From Collinsella sp. MSK.8.10 (lineage in GTDB: Bacteria > Actinomycetota > Coriobacteriia > Coriobacteriales > Coriobacteriaceae): a DNA stretch of 64,000 bases. The stretch lies in contig NZ_JAHPYF010000005.1 in assembly GCF_019041915.1 (NCBI RefSeq), forward strand, positions 1-64,000. Reading direction: 5' to 3'. Under the pieces are notes generated by a model. The model saw only the letters and a list, made by a program, of their open reading frames with translations, had not been told where the DNA came from and ran no database searches. The position numbers and the translations under genes were made by a program. Positions 7,505 through 16,102 of the stretch are shown here, piece after piece; the stretch's first letter is position 1; every line of letters begins with the position of its first letter.

Positions 7505-7541
7505 AACAGGTCAGGCAATATGTCTGGCCTGTTTTCTTTTT
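7505..7541 (+). terminator. Terminator after the CAT tRNA
   Basis: AACAGGTCAG pairs with CTGGCCTGTT (one G-U) and is followed by a T-rich tail. Confidence 0.85.
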
Positions 7542-7615
7542 CATGGCATTAGTTTTCACTTGCAAATAGCCTGCTTGCTCATTTCCGGGCGCCCTCGGTC
7601 GGCTGCCTGCGATGC

Positions 7616-7904
7616 CGCCGCCACGAAACCGGCCCATCTACTACGTTTAACCCCGACCCCTCGACCATACCCCGTATTTCGCGAAAACCGCAGGCCGTCT
7701 ACCTGCGGTTTTATTTCTGCCCGAGACGCCATGGTCGGGGGATGTCGCCCAAACGTAGTAGATGGGCCGGTTTCGTGGCGGGGGTCCCGGGGGCGGCCGG
7801 AGTGGAGCCTGATAGGCGGGCGGCGGCAGCGCCGCCCGCATCGGCCCCGCGGGCGCTGGTCTCCGCCGTCGCGGCCCCGCGGGACTCCGGCGCCCGCGCC
7901 CCCC
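7616..7904. mobile_element. Inverted-repeat element inserted in tRNA-Ala copy 2
   Basis: Comparison with copy 1 shows about 285 extra bp here. It carries a perfect 30-bp inverted repeat (7619-7648 with 7751-7780) around an inner terminator-like hairpin (7684-7694 with 7702-7712). A very GC-rich tail follows, with its own perfect 10-bp hairpin (7816-7839). There is no ORF of its own. The structure suggests a non-autonomous palindromic element or a structured RNA. No clear target-site duplication was seen. Confidence 0.6.
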
Positions 7905-7926
7905 GGAAAGTTTTCCAAAAATGTCC

Positions 7927-7955
7927 TTGCATCGCCGTCCGAGTTCCCGTATAGT
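7927..7955 (+). promoter_or_regulatory. tRNA-Ala promoter, copy 2
   Basis: TTGCAT, 17 bp, TATAGT, as in copy 1. Confidence 0.85.
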
Positions 7956-7967
7956 ACTTCTTCGCAC

Positions 7968-8040
7968 GGGGGCGTAGCTCAGCTGGGAGAGCGCTTGACT
8001 GGCAGTCAAGAGGTCAGGGGTTCGATCCCCCTCGTCTCCA
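7968..8040 (+). tRNA. tRNA-Ala (GGC), copy 2
   Basis: Identical in sequence to copy 1, with the same anticodon loop CTGGCAG. Confidence 0.93.
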
Positions 8041-8056
8041 CCCGAGCATTGAATGA

Positions 8057-8084
8057 GGCTCCAACGCAAGTTGGGGCCTTTTTT
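8057..8084 (+). terminator. tRNA-Ala terminator, copy 2
   Basis: Same 9-bp stem, GCAA loop and T tract as copy 1. It ends 31 bp before the ABC-F start. Confidence 0.9.
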
Positions 8085-8115
8085 CATATAGGCACACAAG
8101 GTCAAAGGCGGCACC

Positions 8116-10149
8116 ATGATCCTCCTGGTCGACAAGATCGAAAAAAGCTTCGGCGCGCGCGTCCTCTTTAGCGGCGCGTCCTTCCAGATCAACCCCGGCG
8201 AGCGCTTCGCGCTCGTGGGCCCTAACGGCGCCGGCAAAACCACCATGCTCAAAATCATCATGGGCATCGACAGCCCCGACGCCGGCCAGGTCCAGTACGC
8301 CAAGGACTGCCAGGTGGGCTACCTAGAGCAGGAAACTAATCTGGAGCACAAGGACACCACCATCCTTGCCGAGGTCATGGCCGCCGCCAAGGAAATCCGC
8401 CGCATGGGCGAGCGCGCTAACGAGCTGCAGGCCCAGATCACCGAGCTCTCCGAGCAGGGCAAGGACGTCGACGCACTCCTTAACGAGTACGGCCAGGTCC
8501 AGGACCGCTTTGAGCACCTGGGCGGCTACGAGCTCGAGAGCAACGCCCGCAAAATCCTTTCCGGCCTGGGCTTTAAGGTCACCGACTTTGAGCGCCCATG
8601 CTCCGAGTTCTCGGGCGGCTGGCAGATGCGCATCGCGCTCGCCAAGCTCTTCCTGCGCCACCCCGACCTGCTGCTGTTGGACGAGCCCACCAACCACCTG
8701 GACCTCGAAAGCGTCCAGTGGCTGCGCGGCTTTATCGCCAACTACGACGGCGCCGTCCTCATCGTCAGCCACGACCGCGCCTTCATGGACGCCTGCGTCG
8801 ACCACGTCGCCGCCCTCGAGAACCGCCGCGTGACCACCTACACCGGCAACTACAGCAGCTACCTCAAGCAGCGCGAGGACAACCTGGAGCAGATGCGCGC
8901 CAAGCGCGCCGCCCAGGAGCGCGACATCGCCCACATGCAGGTTTTCGTCGACAAGTTCCGCTACAAGCCCACCAAGGCAGCCCAGGCCCAGGAGCGCATC
9001 CGCAAGATCGAGCAGATCAAAAAGGAGCTTGTCATCCTACCCGAGGGCCACAAGCACATCGACTTTAAGTTCCCCGACCCGCCGCGCTCCGGCGACATGG
9101 TCGTGGGCCTGGAGGGCGTCTCCAAGTCCTACGGCAACAAGCACATCTACAGCGACATCGACCTCAAGCTCTACCGCGGCGAGCACGTGGCGCTCGTCGG
9201 CCCCAACGGCGCTGGCAAGTCCACGCTCATGAAGATCCTCGCCGGCCTGGAGCCGCCCACCACCGGCACCCGGGACCTGGGCACCAACGTGGGCGTGGCC
9301 TACTACGCCCAGCACGCACTCGAGGGCATGACCGAGTCCAACACCGTCCTGCAAGAGATCGACACCGTCACGCCCAAGTGGACCGTGCCACAGCAGCGCA
9401 GCCTACTGGGCGCCTTCCTGTTTAGCGACAACGATTCCATCGAGAAGCAGGTTCGCGTCCTCTCCGGCGGCGAAAAAGCGCGTCTGGCCCTGGCCAAGAT
9501 GCTCGTGGCCCCCGAGGCGCTCCTGTGCCTGGACGAGCCCACCAACCACCTAGACATCGACTCGGTGGACATGCTCGAGAACGCCCTGCAAAACTTCCCC
9601 GGCACCATCGTGCTGATCAGCCACGACGAACACCTGGTGCGCGCCGTGGCCAACCGCGTCATCGACATCCGCGACGGCCAAGTCACGGTCTACGACGGCG
9701 ACTACGACTACTACCTCTACAAGCGCGAGGACCTCGCAGCCCGCGCCGCCGCCGAGGCGTCCACGGAGAGCGCGCCGGCCACGACCAAGTCCACCAAGGC
9801 CAGCGCCGCCCAGGCCGACACCCCCGTCGCCGCCCCCAAGCCTGCCGAGGGCAAAAAGACCAAGGAGCAAAAGCGCGCCGAGGCCCAAGCCCGCGCTGCG
9901 CTCAACAAAAAGCTCAAGGGCGTGCGTAACCAGCTCAAGAAGATCGAGACGGAGCTCGACAAAAAGCGCGCCCGCTATGACGAGCTTATGGAATTGATGG
10001 CAAGCGAAGAGCTTTATGCCGATCAAGACAAGTTCAACGCCGCGCTGGGGGAATATAACGGCCTTAAGCAAGAGCTGCCCAAGCTCGAGGACGAATGGCT
10101 GGAGCTTTCCACCCAGATCGAAGAGGAGACCGCGCGTGAACTCTCGTAA
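8116..10149 (+). CDS. ABC-F family ATPase
   Basis: Two ABC domains lie in one chain with no membrane segment, the ABC-F layout. Members act on the ribosome in translation or antibiotic protection. Walker A GPNGAGKT is at 35-42 and again near 362. The signatures SGGWQMR (about 166) and SGGEKAR (about 450) are followed by Walker B with DEPTNHLD (about 190 and 473). The Arg/Lys-rich linker between domains is present. The last ~90 residues are a charged coiled coil, as in Uup-like members, preceded by an Ala/Thr-rich spacer. The start is shared with the truncated copy at 7298. The downstream gene starts within its last codons. Confidence 0.93.
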   Translation: MILLVDKIEKSFGARVLFSGASFQINPGERFALVGPNGAGKTTMLKIIMGIDSPDAGQVQYAKDCQVGYLEQETNLEHKDTTILAEVMAAAKEIRRMGERANELQAQITELSEQGKDVDALLNEYGQVQDRFEHLGGYELESNARKILSGLGFKVTDFERPCSEFSGGWQMRIALAKLFLRHPDLLLLDEPTNHLDLESVQWLRGFIANYDGAVLIVSHDRAFMDACVDHVAALENRRVTTYTGNYSSYLKQREDNLEQMRAKRAAQERDIAHMQVFVDKFRYKPTKAAQAQERIRKIEQIKKELVILPEGHKHIDFKFPDPPRSGDMVVGLEGVSKSYGNKHIYSDIDLKLYRGEHVALVGPNGAGKSTLMKILAGLEPPTTGTRDLGTNVGVAYYAQHALEGMTESNTVLQEIDTVTPKWTVPQQRSLLGAFLFSDNDSIEKQVRVLSGGEKARLALAKMLVAPEALLCLDEPTNHLDIDSVDMLENALQNFPGTIVLISHDEHLVRAVANRVIDIRDGQVTVYDGDYDYYLYKREDLAARAAAEASTESAPATTKSTKASAAQADTPVAAPKPAEGKKTKEQKRAEAQARAALNKKLKGVRNQLKKIETELDKKRARYDELMELMASEELYADQDKFNAALGEYNGLKQELPKLEDEWLELSTQIEEETARELS

Positions 10150-10432
10150 AGCCGCTGCCGTGGCGATGAGCATCATCGCCATCGCCTGTCGCATCTGCGG
10201 CATCTTTATGAGCGCGATGACCGTGCTGCTGTGTTTTAGCGGCCTCACCGCCAAGCTGCAGATCGTAGGCTTTGTCGTTGAGCTTTCGCGCGCACTGCCG
10301 AGCGCCATCGCCGGCTATGGCGTCATCACGTCGCCCTTTGGCGGCGTGTTCCGCCTGGATTACGCCATCGTCGCCGTGATCCTGTTTGTGATCGACTACC
10401 TGCTCACGCGCGCCTCGCGCCACGTCCGCTAG
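10136..10432 (+). CDS. Small membrane protein, 98 aa
   Basis: A GTG start inside the end of the ABC-F gene (14-bp overlap) follows GAGGAG, so translation is coupled. The protein has an N-terminal hydrophobic stretch (about 11-33), a central amphipathic region and a second helix (about 77-92), then an Arg-rich end. No family was recognised. The overlap places it in one operon with the ABC-F gene and the M50 protease 9 bp downstream. Confidence 0.65.
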   Translation: MNSRKAAAVAMSIIAIACRICGIFMSAMTVLLCFSGLTAKLQIVGFVVELSRALPSAIAGYGVITSPFGGVFRLDYAIVAVILFVIDYLLTRASRHVR

Positions 10433-10441
10433 GGGAGCGCT

Positions 10442-11125
10442 ATGTCCAGCAGCTACCTCATGAACCTGCTCGCCAGCGCCGTTGCCGTCATCGTGGGCAT
10501 CGTGATCCACGAGAGCGCACACGCCGCCGCGGCCTGGGCGCTCGGCGACAAGACGGCCCGTTCGCGCGGGCGCGTCTCGCTCAACCCGCTCAACCATATC
10601 GACCCGTTTGGCACCATCATCCTGCCGCTGCTCATGCTCGCGGCCGGCGGCCCGGTGTTCGCCTTCGCCAAGCCCGTGCCCGTCTACCTTAACAACCTCA
10701 AGCACCCCAAGCGTGACGAGGTCCTGGTGAGCGCGGCCGGCCCCGCGTCGAACATCGCACTCGCGTGCCTTGCCGCGGCACTCATGCACGTGGCGTACGG
10801 CAACCTCTACACCGGCATCTCCTTTGCCCTGGCGTCACAGATCATGAACTTCGGCGCCACGTTTATCGTGGTTAACCTGTCACTCGCATTCTTCAACCTC
10901 ATCCCGATCCCGCCGCTCGATGGCTCGTCGATCATCGTGCCGTTCCTCAAAGGCAAGGCGCTCAACAACTACTACCACCTGCAGCAATACGCCATGCCCA
11001 TCCTCATCATTGTGCTGTACCTGCTGCCCATGTGGACCGGCATCGACGTTATCGGCCGCTTTTTCGACGTTACCGTGTATCCGCTGGCCGAGTGGCTGCT
11101 CAACTTCGCAATCGCCGGCATCTAA
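10442..11125 (+). CDS. Site-2 protease family (M50) membrane metalloprotease
   Basis: A polytopic 227-residue protein has the zinc motif HESAH in the first helix (about 23-27) and the distal NLIPIPPLDG motif (about 152-161) that supplies the third ligand Asp. No PDZ domain is present, so it belongs to the short M50B-like group common next to scpA in Gram-positives. The substrate is unknown; the family cuts within the membrane. Confidence 0.88.
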   Translation: MSSSYLMNLLASAVAVIVGIVIHESAHAAAAWALGDKTARSRGRVSLNPLNHIDPFGTIILPLLMLAAGGPVFAFAKPVPVYLNNLKHPKRDEVLVSAAGPASNIALACLAAALMHVAYGNLYTGISFALASQIMNFGATFIVVNLSLAFFNLIPIPPLDGSSIIVPFLKGKALNNYYHLQQYAMPILIIVLYLLPMWTGIDVIGRFFDVTVYPLAEWLLNFAIAGI

Positions 11126-11209
11126 GGTAAACTTACAGGTCGACCGTGCAAAACGGTCGTAACATGCACCCAAACCGCGCCGCGAAGGCGCCGTCAAAGG
11201 AGGTCGAAG

Positions 11210-12022
11210 ATGTCGTATCGCGTGTCGACGCAGGTCTACAGCGGACCGTTCGACCTGCTGCTGCAGCTGGTAACCCGACAAAAAGTAGATATCGGCGCTA
11301 TCTCCATCAGCGAGGTGGCCGAGCAGTACCTTGCCGAGGCTGAGCGCATCGAGGCGCTGGACCTGGACGTGGCGAGCGACTTTCTGCTGGTCGCGGCAAC
11401 CCTTCTGGACATCAAGGCCGCCTCTCTGGTCCCGCAGGAGGACCCGCGTAAAATTGATGACGACGATGGCGAGTTCGACGAAGACCTCGAGGAACTCAGC
11501 GCGCTCGACGGCGACGCCCTGCGCGAGGTCCTGATTCAGCGTCTGATTGCCTACAAGCAGTTTAAGGGTGCGGCTGCGGCCCTCGGTGCCCGCATGCAGG
11601 CCGAAAGCCGCATGCACCCGCGTGTGGCCGGCCCCGACCCCGAGTTTTTGGGCCTTATGCCCGACTACCTGGCCGGCATCACCCTGCGCGGCCTCGCCGT
11701 CATCTGTGCCGACCTGGACGGCAAGCGCCAGACCTTCCTGCTGGAGGCCGAGCACGTGGCGCCGCATCGCGTGCCGCTCGATCTGACCGTAGCCTCGGTC
11801 GACCGCTTTACCATGGCGCACCAAACTTGCACCTTCCGCGAGCTGTTGGACGGCGACGCCACCACCGAGCAGCTCGTCGTCACCTTCCTGGCCATGCTTG
11901 AGCTTGCCAAGCGCGGCTCGCTCACGCTGAGCCAGGACGAGATCTTCGGAACCATCTGCATCAACCGCGTCGAGGGCGCCGAGGCATACGTGCCCGGCGA
12001 GGGCCCCGAGCTCACCGAATAG
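11210..12022 (+). CDS. scpA: Segregation and condensation protein A
   Basis: This is the kleisin subunit bridging SMC heads, needed for chromosome compaction and segregation. The N-terminus (VYSGPFDLLLQLVTRQKVDI) is the family signature, the middle is acidic (about 80-105) and a winged helix lies at the C-terminus. Length 270 is typical. A strong AAAGGAGG precedes the ATG. A hairpin CGACCGT/ACGGTCG lies just upstream (11138-11158). scpB follows after 11 bp. Confidence 0.95.
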   Translation: MSYRVSTQVYSGPFDLLLQLVTRQKVDIGAISISEVAEQYLAEAERIEALDLDVASDFLLVAATLLDIKAASLVPQEDPRKIDDDDGEFDEDLEELSALDGDALREVLIQRLIAYKQFKGAAAALGARMQAESRMHPRVAGPDPEFLGLMPDYLAGITLRGLAVICADLDGKRQTFLLEAEHVAPHRVPLDLTVASVDRFTMAHQTCTFRELLDGDATTEQLVVTFLAMLELAKRGSLTLSQDEIFGTICINRVEGAEAYVPGEGPELTE

Positions 12023-12033
12023 GAGCCGCAACC

Positions 12034-12762
12034 ATGTCAACCCTTTCCACGCTGGAGGCAAACAGCCTCAAAGGCGCCCTTGAGGCGCTGCTGCTGGTGT
12101 CGAGCGACCCCGTGAGCGCACCCGCGCTGGCAGGTGCGCTGGATATCGCCCCGGGCGAGTGCGCATCGCTGCTCGCCGAGCTCAAGGTTGAGTACGAGGA
12201 GGCCAACCGCGGCTTTCAGCTGCGCGAGGTCGCCGGCGGCTGGCGCCTGTTTACGCATCCCGCCTACCACGACGTGGTCGAGGCCTACGTGCTGAGCTGG
12301 GACACGCAAAAGCTGTCGCAGGCGGCGCTCGAAACCCTGGCCGTCATCGCATACCACCAGCCTGTGACGCGCGAGGTGGTCAAGGGCATCCGCGGCGTCA
12401 ACTCCGACGGCGTCATCGCGTCGCTCGTGGACAAGGGCCTGGTGCGCGAGCTCGGCCGCGATCCCCAGCGCGGTCAGGCCATCATTTACGGCACGACCAA
12501 CGCCTTCTTGGAAAAGTTCGGTCTGCGCTCCACCCGCGACCTGCCCGACCTGGAGCAGTTTGCCCCCGACGAGCAATCGCGTCAGTTTATCCGCGAGCGC
12601 CTGAGCGGCCGCAGCATTCAGTCCACGCTCGAGGAGCAGGCCGATGACCTGGACGAAGAGCGCGAACTGCTCGATACCGATGTTGAAGATGTTGAGGCAG
12701 TCGAGGACTTGGAAACCCTGGTCGTCGACAAGACCTCGGAGGATTTGCATGACGAGGACTAA
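12034..12762 (+). CDS. scpB: Segregation and condensation protein B
   Basis: This is the partner of ScpA in the SMC complex, built from two winged-helix domains. Recognisable motifs are LKGALEALLLVSSDPV at the start, GWRLFTHP (about 69-76) and ETLAVIAYHQPVTR (about 102-115). A long acidic tail (from about 195) extends beyond the family core. It lies directly after scpA and before the pseudouridine synthase, the usual order. Confidence 0.95.
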   Translation: MSTLSTLEANSLKGALEALLLVSSDPVSAPALAGALDIAPGECASLLAELKVEYEEANRGFQLREVAGGWRLFTHPAYHDVVEAYVLSWDTQKLSQAALETLAVIAYHQPVTREVVKGIRGVNSDGVIASLVDKGLVRELGRDPQRGQAIIYGTTNAFLEKFGLRSTRDLPDLEQFAPDEQSRQFIRERLSGRSIQSTLEEQADDLDEERELLDTDVEDVEAVEDLETLVVDKTSEDLHDED

Positions 12763-12784
12763 CGAAGTAGGGGAGACGCACGCC

Positions 12785-13714
12785 ATGGGTAACGCAGTAC
12801 CCGCCACCGACGCCCAGCCCGTCTATCCGCACACCATGCGCCTGCAGCGCTTTTTGGCGCGCGCGGGCGTGGCGAGCCGCCGTGGCTCGGAGGACCTAAT
12901 GACCGCCGGCCGCGTGACCGTCAACGGCGAGGTCGCGACCGAGCTGGGCACCAAGGTCGATGTCGACCACGATCACATCGAGGTCGACGGCATGCCCGTC
13001 AAGCTCAACCAGGGCGCCGTGTACTTGATGCTCTACAAGCCGACCGGCTACCTCACCACCATGAGCGACCCGCAGGAGCGCCCTTGCGTGGCCGACCTGG
13101 TCCCGCGCGACCGCTTTCCGGGCCTGTTTCCAGTGGGCCGCCTGGACCGCGACACCACGGGCCTTTTGCTCTTTACCACCGACGGCGACCTGTCGCAGGA
13201 TCTGCTGCACCCCAGCAAGCACGTCTACAAGACCTACCAGGCGCTCGTGGACGGACGGCTGTCCGACCGCGACTTGGAACCACTCCGCAGCGGCATCGAG
13301 CTCGACGACGGCCTGTGCCAGCCGGCGTTCTGCCGCGTCATCAACGCGCGCGAGGCCGAGGCTGTGGCACCGCAAGGCGTCAAGCCCGGTACCACCGCCG
13401 TGGAGGTCATCATCCGCGAGGGTCGCAAGAACCAGGTCAAGCGCATGCTGAGCAAGATCCACCATCCGGTAATCCGCCTGCACCGCTGCAACTTTGCCGG
13501 CCTTGAGCTCGAGGGCGTGGCCAAGGGCTCATGGCGCGAGCTCACCGACCGCGAGGTGCAGATCCTCAAGGCCGGCGGCATCCCGCCCAAGCAGGCGAGC
13601 GCCAAGCGCAACGGCGGCAAGCCCCAAGATACGCCCGCCAGCCGCACGCGTCACCACGGCAGCCACGGCTCCGCACCCAAGCGCAACACCTACCGCGAGC
13701 GCTACACAGGCTAG
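12785..13714 (+). CDS. rluB: Ribosomal large subunit pseudouridine synthase, RluB/RsuA family
   Basis: An S4 RNA-binding domain (about 20-65, RLQRFLARAGVASRRGSEDL) is followed by the synthase domain with GRLDRDTTGLLL (about 118-129), whose Asp is the catalytic nucleophile, and KNQVKRML (about 215-222). The start at 12785 leaves a 22-bp gap to scpB. The tail after 265 is basic and low-complexity, a lineage extension. Placement after scpB supports RluB (23S rRNA), although RsuA/RluE-like activity cannot be excluded. Confidence 0.9.
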   Translation: MGNAVPATDAQPVYPHTMRLQRFLARAGVASRRGSEDLMTAGRVTVNGEVATELGTKVDVDHDHIEVDGMPVKLNQGAVYLMLYKPTGYLTTMSDPQERPCVADLVPRDRFPGLFPVGRLDRDTTGLLLFTTDGDLSQDLLHPSKHVYKTYQALVDGRLSDRDLEPLRSGIELDDGLCQPAFCRVINAREAEAVAPQGVKPGTTAVEVIIREGRKNQVKRMLSKIHHPVIRLHRCNFAGLELEGVAKGSWRELTDREVQILKAGGIPPKQASAKRNGGKPQDTPASRTRHHGSHGSAPKRNTYRERYTG

Positions 13715-13779
13715 GCAACCCGCCGCGCCCCAGCGCCCCGAACCATACCAGCACGTCAACCATCGAAAGGAAGCATTGC

Positions 13780-14466
13780 ATGATCGTCGCCATCGACGGC
13801 CCCGCCGGTTCCGGCAAATCCACCATCGCCAAGGAGATCGCCCGCCAGCTGGGCTTTAACAAGCTCGACACGGGCGCCATGTATCGCGCCGTCACGTTCG
13901 CCGCGCTCGACCGCGGCATCGACCTGGACGACGAGGCGGCCATCGACGCCCTCGCCGAGCAGATCGAAATCCGCTTTACCAACGGAACCGGCGAGGATAC
14001 GCGCCTGACCATTGACGGACAGGACGCATCGGCCGCCATTCGTACCCCGCAGGTCGACGCCAACGTGTCCAAGGTCTCGGCCTATCCGGGCGTGCGCACC
14101 GCCATGCTCATCCACCAGCGCCGCGCCGCCGAGGACCGCGATATCGTGGCCGAGGGTCGCGACATCGGCACCGTCGTGTTCCCCAACGCGCAGGTCAAGA
14201 TCTTCCTGACTGCCGACCCGCGTGAGCGCGCCCGCCGCCGCGTGCTGCAGCGTCACCAAAACGACGCCCAGCCGCTCACGTCCGAGCAGCTCGAAGCCGA
14301 GGTCGACGAGACCCTCGACGCCCTTAAGCAGCGCGACAAGCTCGACAGCAGCCGCGAGGTCGCCCCGCTCGTACCCGCCGAGGACGCCGTGCACGTCGAC
14401 TCCACCGCCCACACCATCGACGAGGTCGTCTCGATAATCGAGGACCTTATCAACCAAAGGAGGTAG
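13780..14466 (+). CDS. cmk: Cytidylate kinase
   Basis: The enzyme phosphorylates CMP and dCMP. The P-loop GPAGSGKST is at 7-15, followed by KLDTGAMYRAVT, the CMP-binding signature, and the EGRDIGTVVFP block (about 124-134). Length 228 is typical. The ATG follows GAAAGGA. The next gene begins 3 bp after the stop. Confidence 0.95.
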   Translation: MIVAIDGPAGSGKSTIAKEIARQLGFNKLDTGAMYRAVTFAALDRGIDLDDEAAIDALAEQIEIRFTNGTGEDTRLTIDGQDASAAIRTPQVDANVSKVSAYPGVRTAMLIHQRRAAEDRDIVAEGRDIGTVVFPNAQVKIFLTADPRERARRRVLQRHQNDAQPLTSEQLEAEVDETLDALKQRDKLDSSREVAPLVPAEDAVHVDSTAHTIDEVVSIIEDLINQRR

Positions 14467-14469
14467 CCC

Positions 14470-15198
14470 ATGCGCCTGTTTAAGCAGACGCCCGAGGACT
14501 ATTACAACGCCCCCTACGCAGAGTTCCCAGCGCTCATCCGCGGCACCGTCGTCGTAGTCATGGCCATCCTTTGGGCCTTCTCCAAGCTCATGTGGCGTTG
14601 GAAGGTCGAAGATGCCGATCTGCTGTTTGAGCGCCAGGACGGCCGCGGCAGCGTGGTCATCTGCAACCACACCTCGATGGCCGAGCTCTTGGCCGTGGAG
14701 ACGGCGCTGTTCTTTGGGGGCCGCCGCATTCGTCCCATCTTTAAGTCCGAGTTCGCCAAGAGTAAGATTGTGCGCTGGGCCTTTAGCCGCGTTGGCGGCA
14801 TCCCCGTGGAGCGTGGTACTGCCGATATGAAGTGCCTGCGCGCCGCCCAGCATGCGCTGCAGCGCGGCGAGGACGTCCTGATCTTTCCCGAGGGAACGCG
14901 CATCCGCTCGCGCGAGATCAAGCCCGAGGTCCACGGCGGTTTTGCGCTCATCGCTCAGATGGGCAAGGCGCCCGTTAACCCGCTCGCCATCTGCGGCTGG
15001 TCCGACATCACGCCCGCGGGCAAAAAGCTCATGCGTCCCAAGAAATGCTGGATTCGTGCCGGCAAGGCCGTCTCGCTTTCGGACGCGCCGGCCGGACTTA
15101 AGCGCACGGAGCGCTTGGCCTGGTTTGAGTCCGAGGCTATGGACCGTGTCTATAAGATGCGCGACGACCTGTGCGCTGAGCATCCGGGCAGGTTCTAG
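14470..15198 (+). CDS. plsC: 1-acyl-sn-glycerol-3-phosphate acyltransferase
   Basis: The enzyme adds the second acyl chain to make phosphatidic acid at the membrane. An N-terminal hydrophobic helix (about 22-38) precedes the catalytic motif NHTSMAE, in which the canonical Asp of H(x)4D is Glu. FPEGTRIRS (about 139-147) follows. The ribosome site AAGGAGG overlaps the end of cmk. The position before ispH and near plsY and gpsA fits phospholipid synthesis. Confidence 0.88.
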   Translation: MRLFKQTPEDYYNAPYAEFPALIRGTVVVVMAILWAFSKLMWRWKVEDADLLFERQDGRGSVVICNHTSMAELLAVETALFFGGRRIRPIFKSEFAKSKIVRWAFSRVGGIPVERGTADMKCLRAAQHALQRGEDVLIFPEGTRIRSREIKPEVHGGFALIAQMGKAPVNPLAICGWSDITPAGKKLMRPKKCWIRAGKAVSLSDAPAGLKRTERLAWFESEAMDRVYKMRDDLCAEHPGRF

Positions 15199-15200
15199 CC

Positions 15201-16100
15201 ATGAGCGAGAACATTATGGACACCAACGCGACTACGTCCGACCGGAACGGCGCGCCTACCATCGAGATCGCCGCCCACGCCGGCACCTGCTACGGCGTGC
15301 AGCGTGCGCTCGATATGGCATTGGCGGCCGCCCCGCAGGCGGAGAAGAACGCTCAGGTCCACACTCTGGGCCCGCTCATTCATAACCCCATCGTGGTGCG
15401 CGAGCTTGCCGAGGCAGGCGTTGGCCTGGCCGACACCTTGGACGACGCCACGTCGGGCACCGTGATCATCCGCGCCCACGGCGTGGTGCCGCAGGTGATC
15501 GAGGCCGCTCGCGAGCGTGACCTTACTGTGGTCGACGCCACCTGCCCATACGTGAAGAAGGTCCATGTGGCGGCCGAGCGCCTGGTGCGCGAGGGCTACC
15601 GCGTAATCGTCGTGGGCGAGCCGGGCCACCCCGAGGTCGAGGGCATTCTGGGCCACGCCGGCGATAACGCGCAGGTCGTAAGCTGTGCCGCCGATGCGGA
15701 CGCGCTGCCGCTCAAGGGCAAGGTGGGCCTGGTTGTGCAGACCACCCAGACCGCGCAGAACCTGGCCGAGGTTGTGGCCTCCATCACCCCGCGCGTGCAG
15801 GAGCTGCGTGTGATCAACACGATCTGCGCCGCCACGAGCGAGCGCCAGCAGGCAGCCGCAACCCTCGCCAACCGCTGTGATTGCATGGTCGTCGTGGGCG
15901 GCAAAAATTCGGGCAACACCCGCCGCCTGGCGCAGATTTGTGCCAATGCCTGCGAGCTCACACATCATATCGAGGAAGCTTCCGAGCTCGAAGCCGCATG
16001 GTTTGTCAACGCGCGCCACATCGGCATCACCGCCGGAGCCTCCACCCCGCAAGAACACATCGAACGCGCCGTTGCGCGCATTAAGGAGCTTTGCCGCTAG
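15201..16100 (+). CDS. ispH: 4-hydroxy-3-methylbut-2-enyl diphosphate reductase
   Basis: This is the last step of the MEP isoprenoid pathway and uses a 4Fe-4S cluster. The three cluster cysteines are visible: C30 (AGTCYGVQRA), about C115 (DATCPYVKKVH) and about C209 (NTICAATSERQ). HTLGPLIHN and RAHGV are also conserved. The start is 2 bp after plsC. The N-terminus carries about 16 extra residues before the core. The radical SAM gene starts 2 bp after the stop. Confidence 0.96.
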   Translation: MSENIMDTNATTSDRNGAPTIEIAAHAGTCYGVQRALDMALAAAPQAEKNAQVHTLGPLIHNPIVVRELAEAGVGLADTLDDATSGTVIIRAHGVVPQVIEAARERDLTVVDATCPYVKKVHVAAERLVREGYRVIVVGEPGHPEVEGILGHAGDNAQVVSCAADADALPLKGKVGLVVQTTQTAQNLAEVVASITPRVQELRVINTICAATSERQQAAATLANRCDCMVVVGGKNSGNTRRLAQICANACELTHHIEEASELEAAWFVNARHIGITAGASTPQEHIERAVARIKELCR

Positions 16101-16102
16101 TT

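Larger units (their letters stand above)
7041..8140 (+). repeat. Tandem duplication of the tRNA-Ala locus
   Basis: Segment 7041-7085 recurs at 7575-7619 (two mismatches) and 7086-7322 recurs at 7905-8140 (nearly identical, one 1-nt indel). Each copy carries the promoter, tRNA-Ala, the terminator and the first codons of the ABC-F gene. The second copy is interrupted by about 285 bp of inverted-repeat DNA between the two parts. The tRNA-Met/Ile2 gene lies between the copies. Confidence 0.9.

Noticed and set aside
7045..8303. Minus-strand frames over the two tRNA-Ala copies
   Set aside because: They carry GDEGDRTPDLLTASQALS, the antisense of tRNA-Ala, and cross inverted repeats.
13756..15183. 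475-aa minus-strand frame
   Set aside because: Antisense to cmk and plsC, with no motif of its own.
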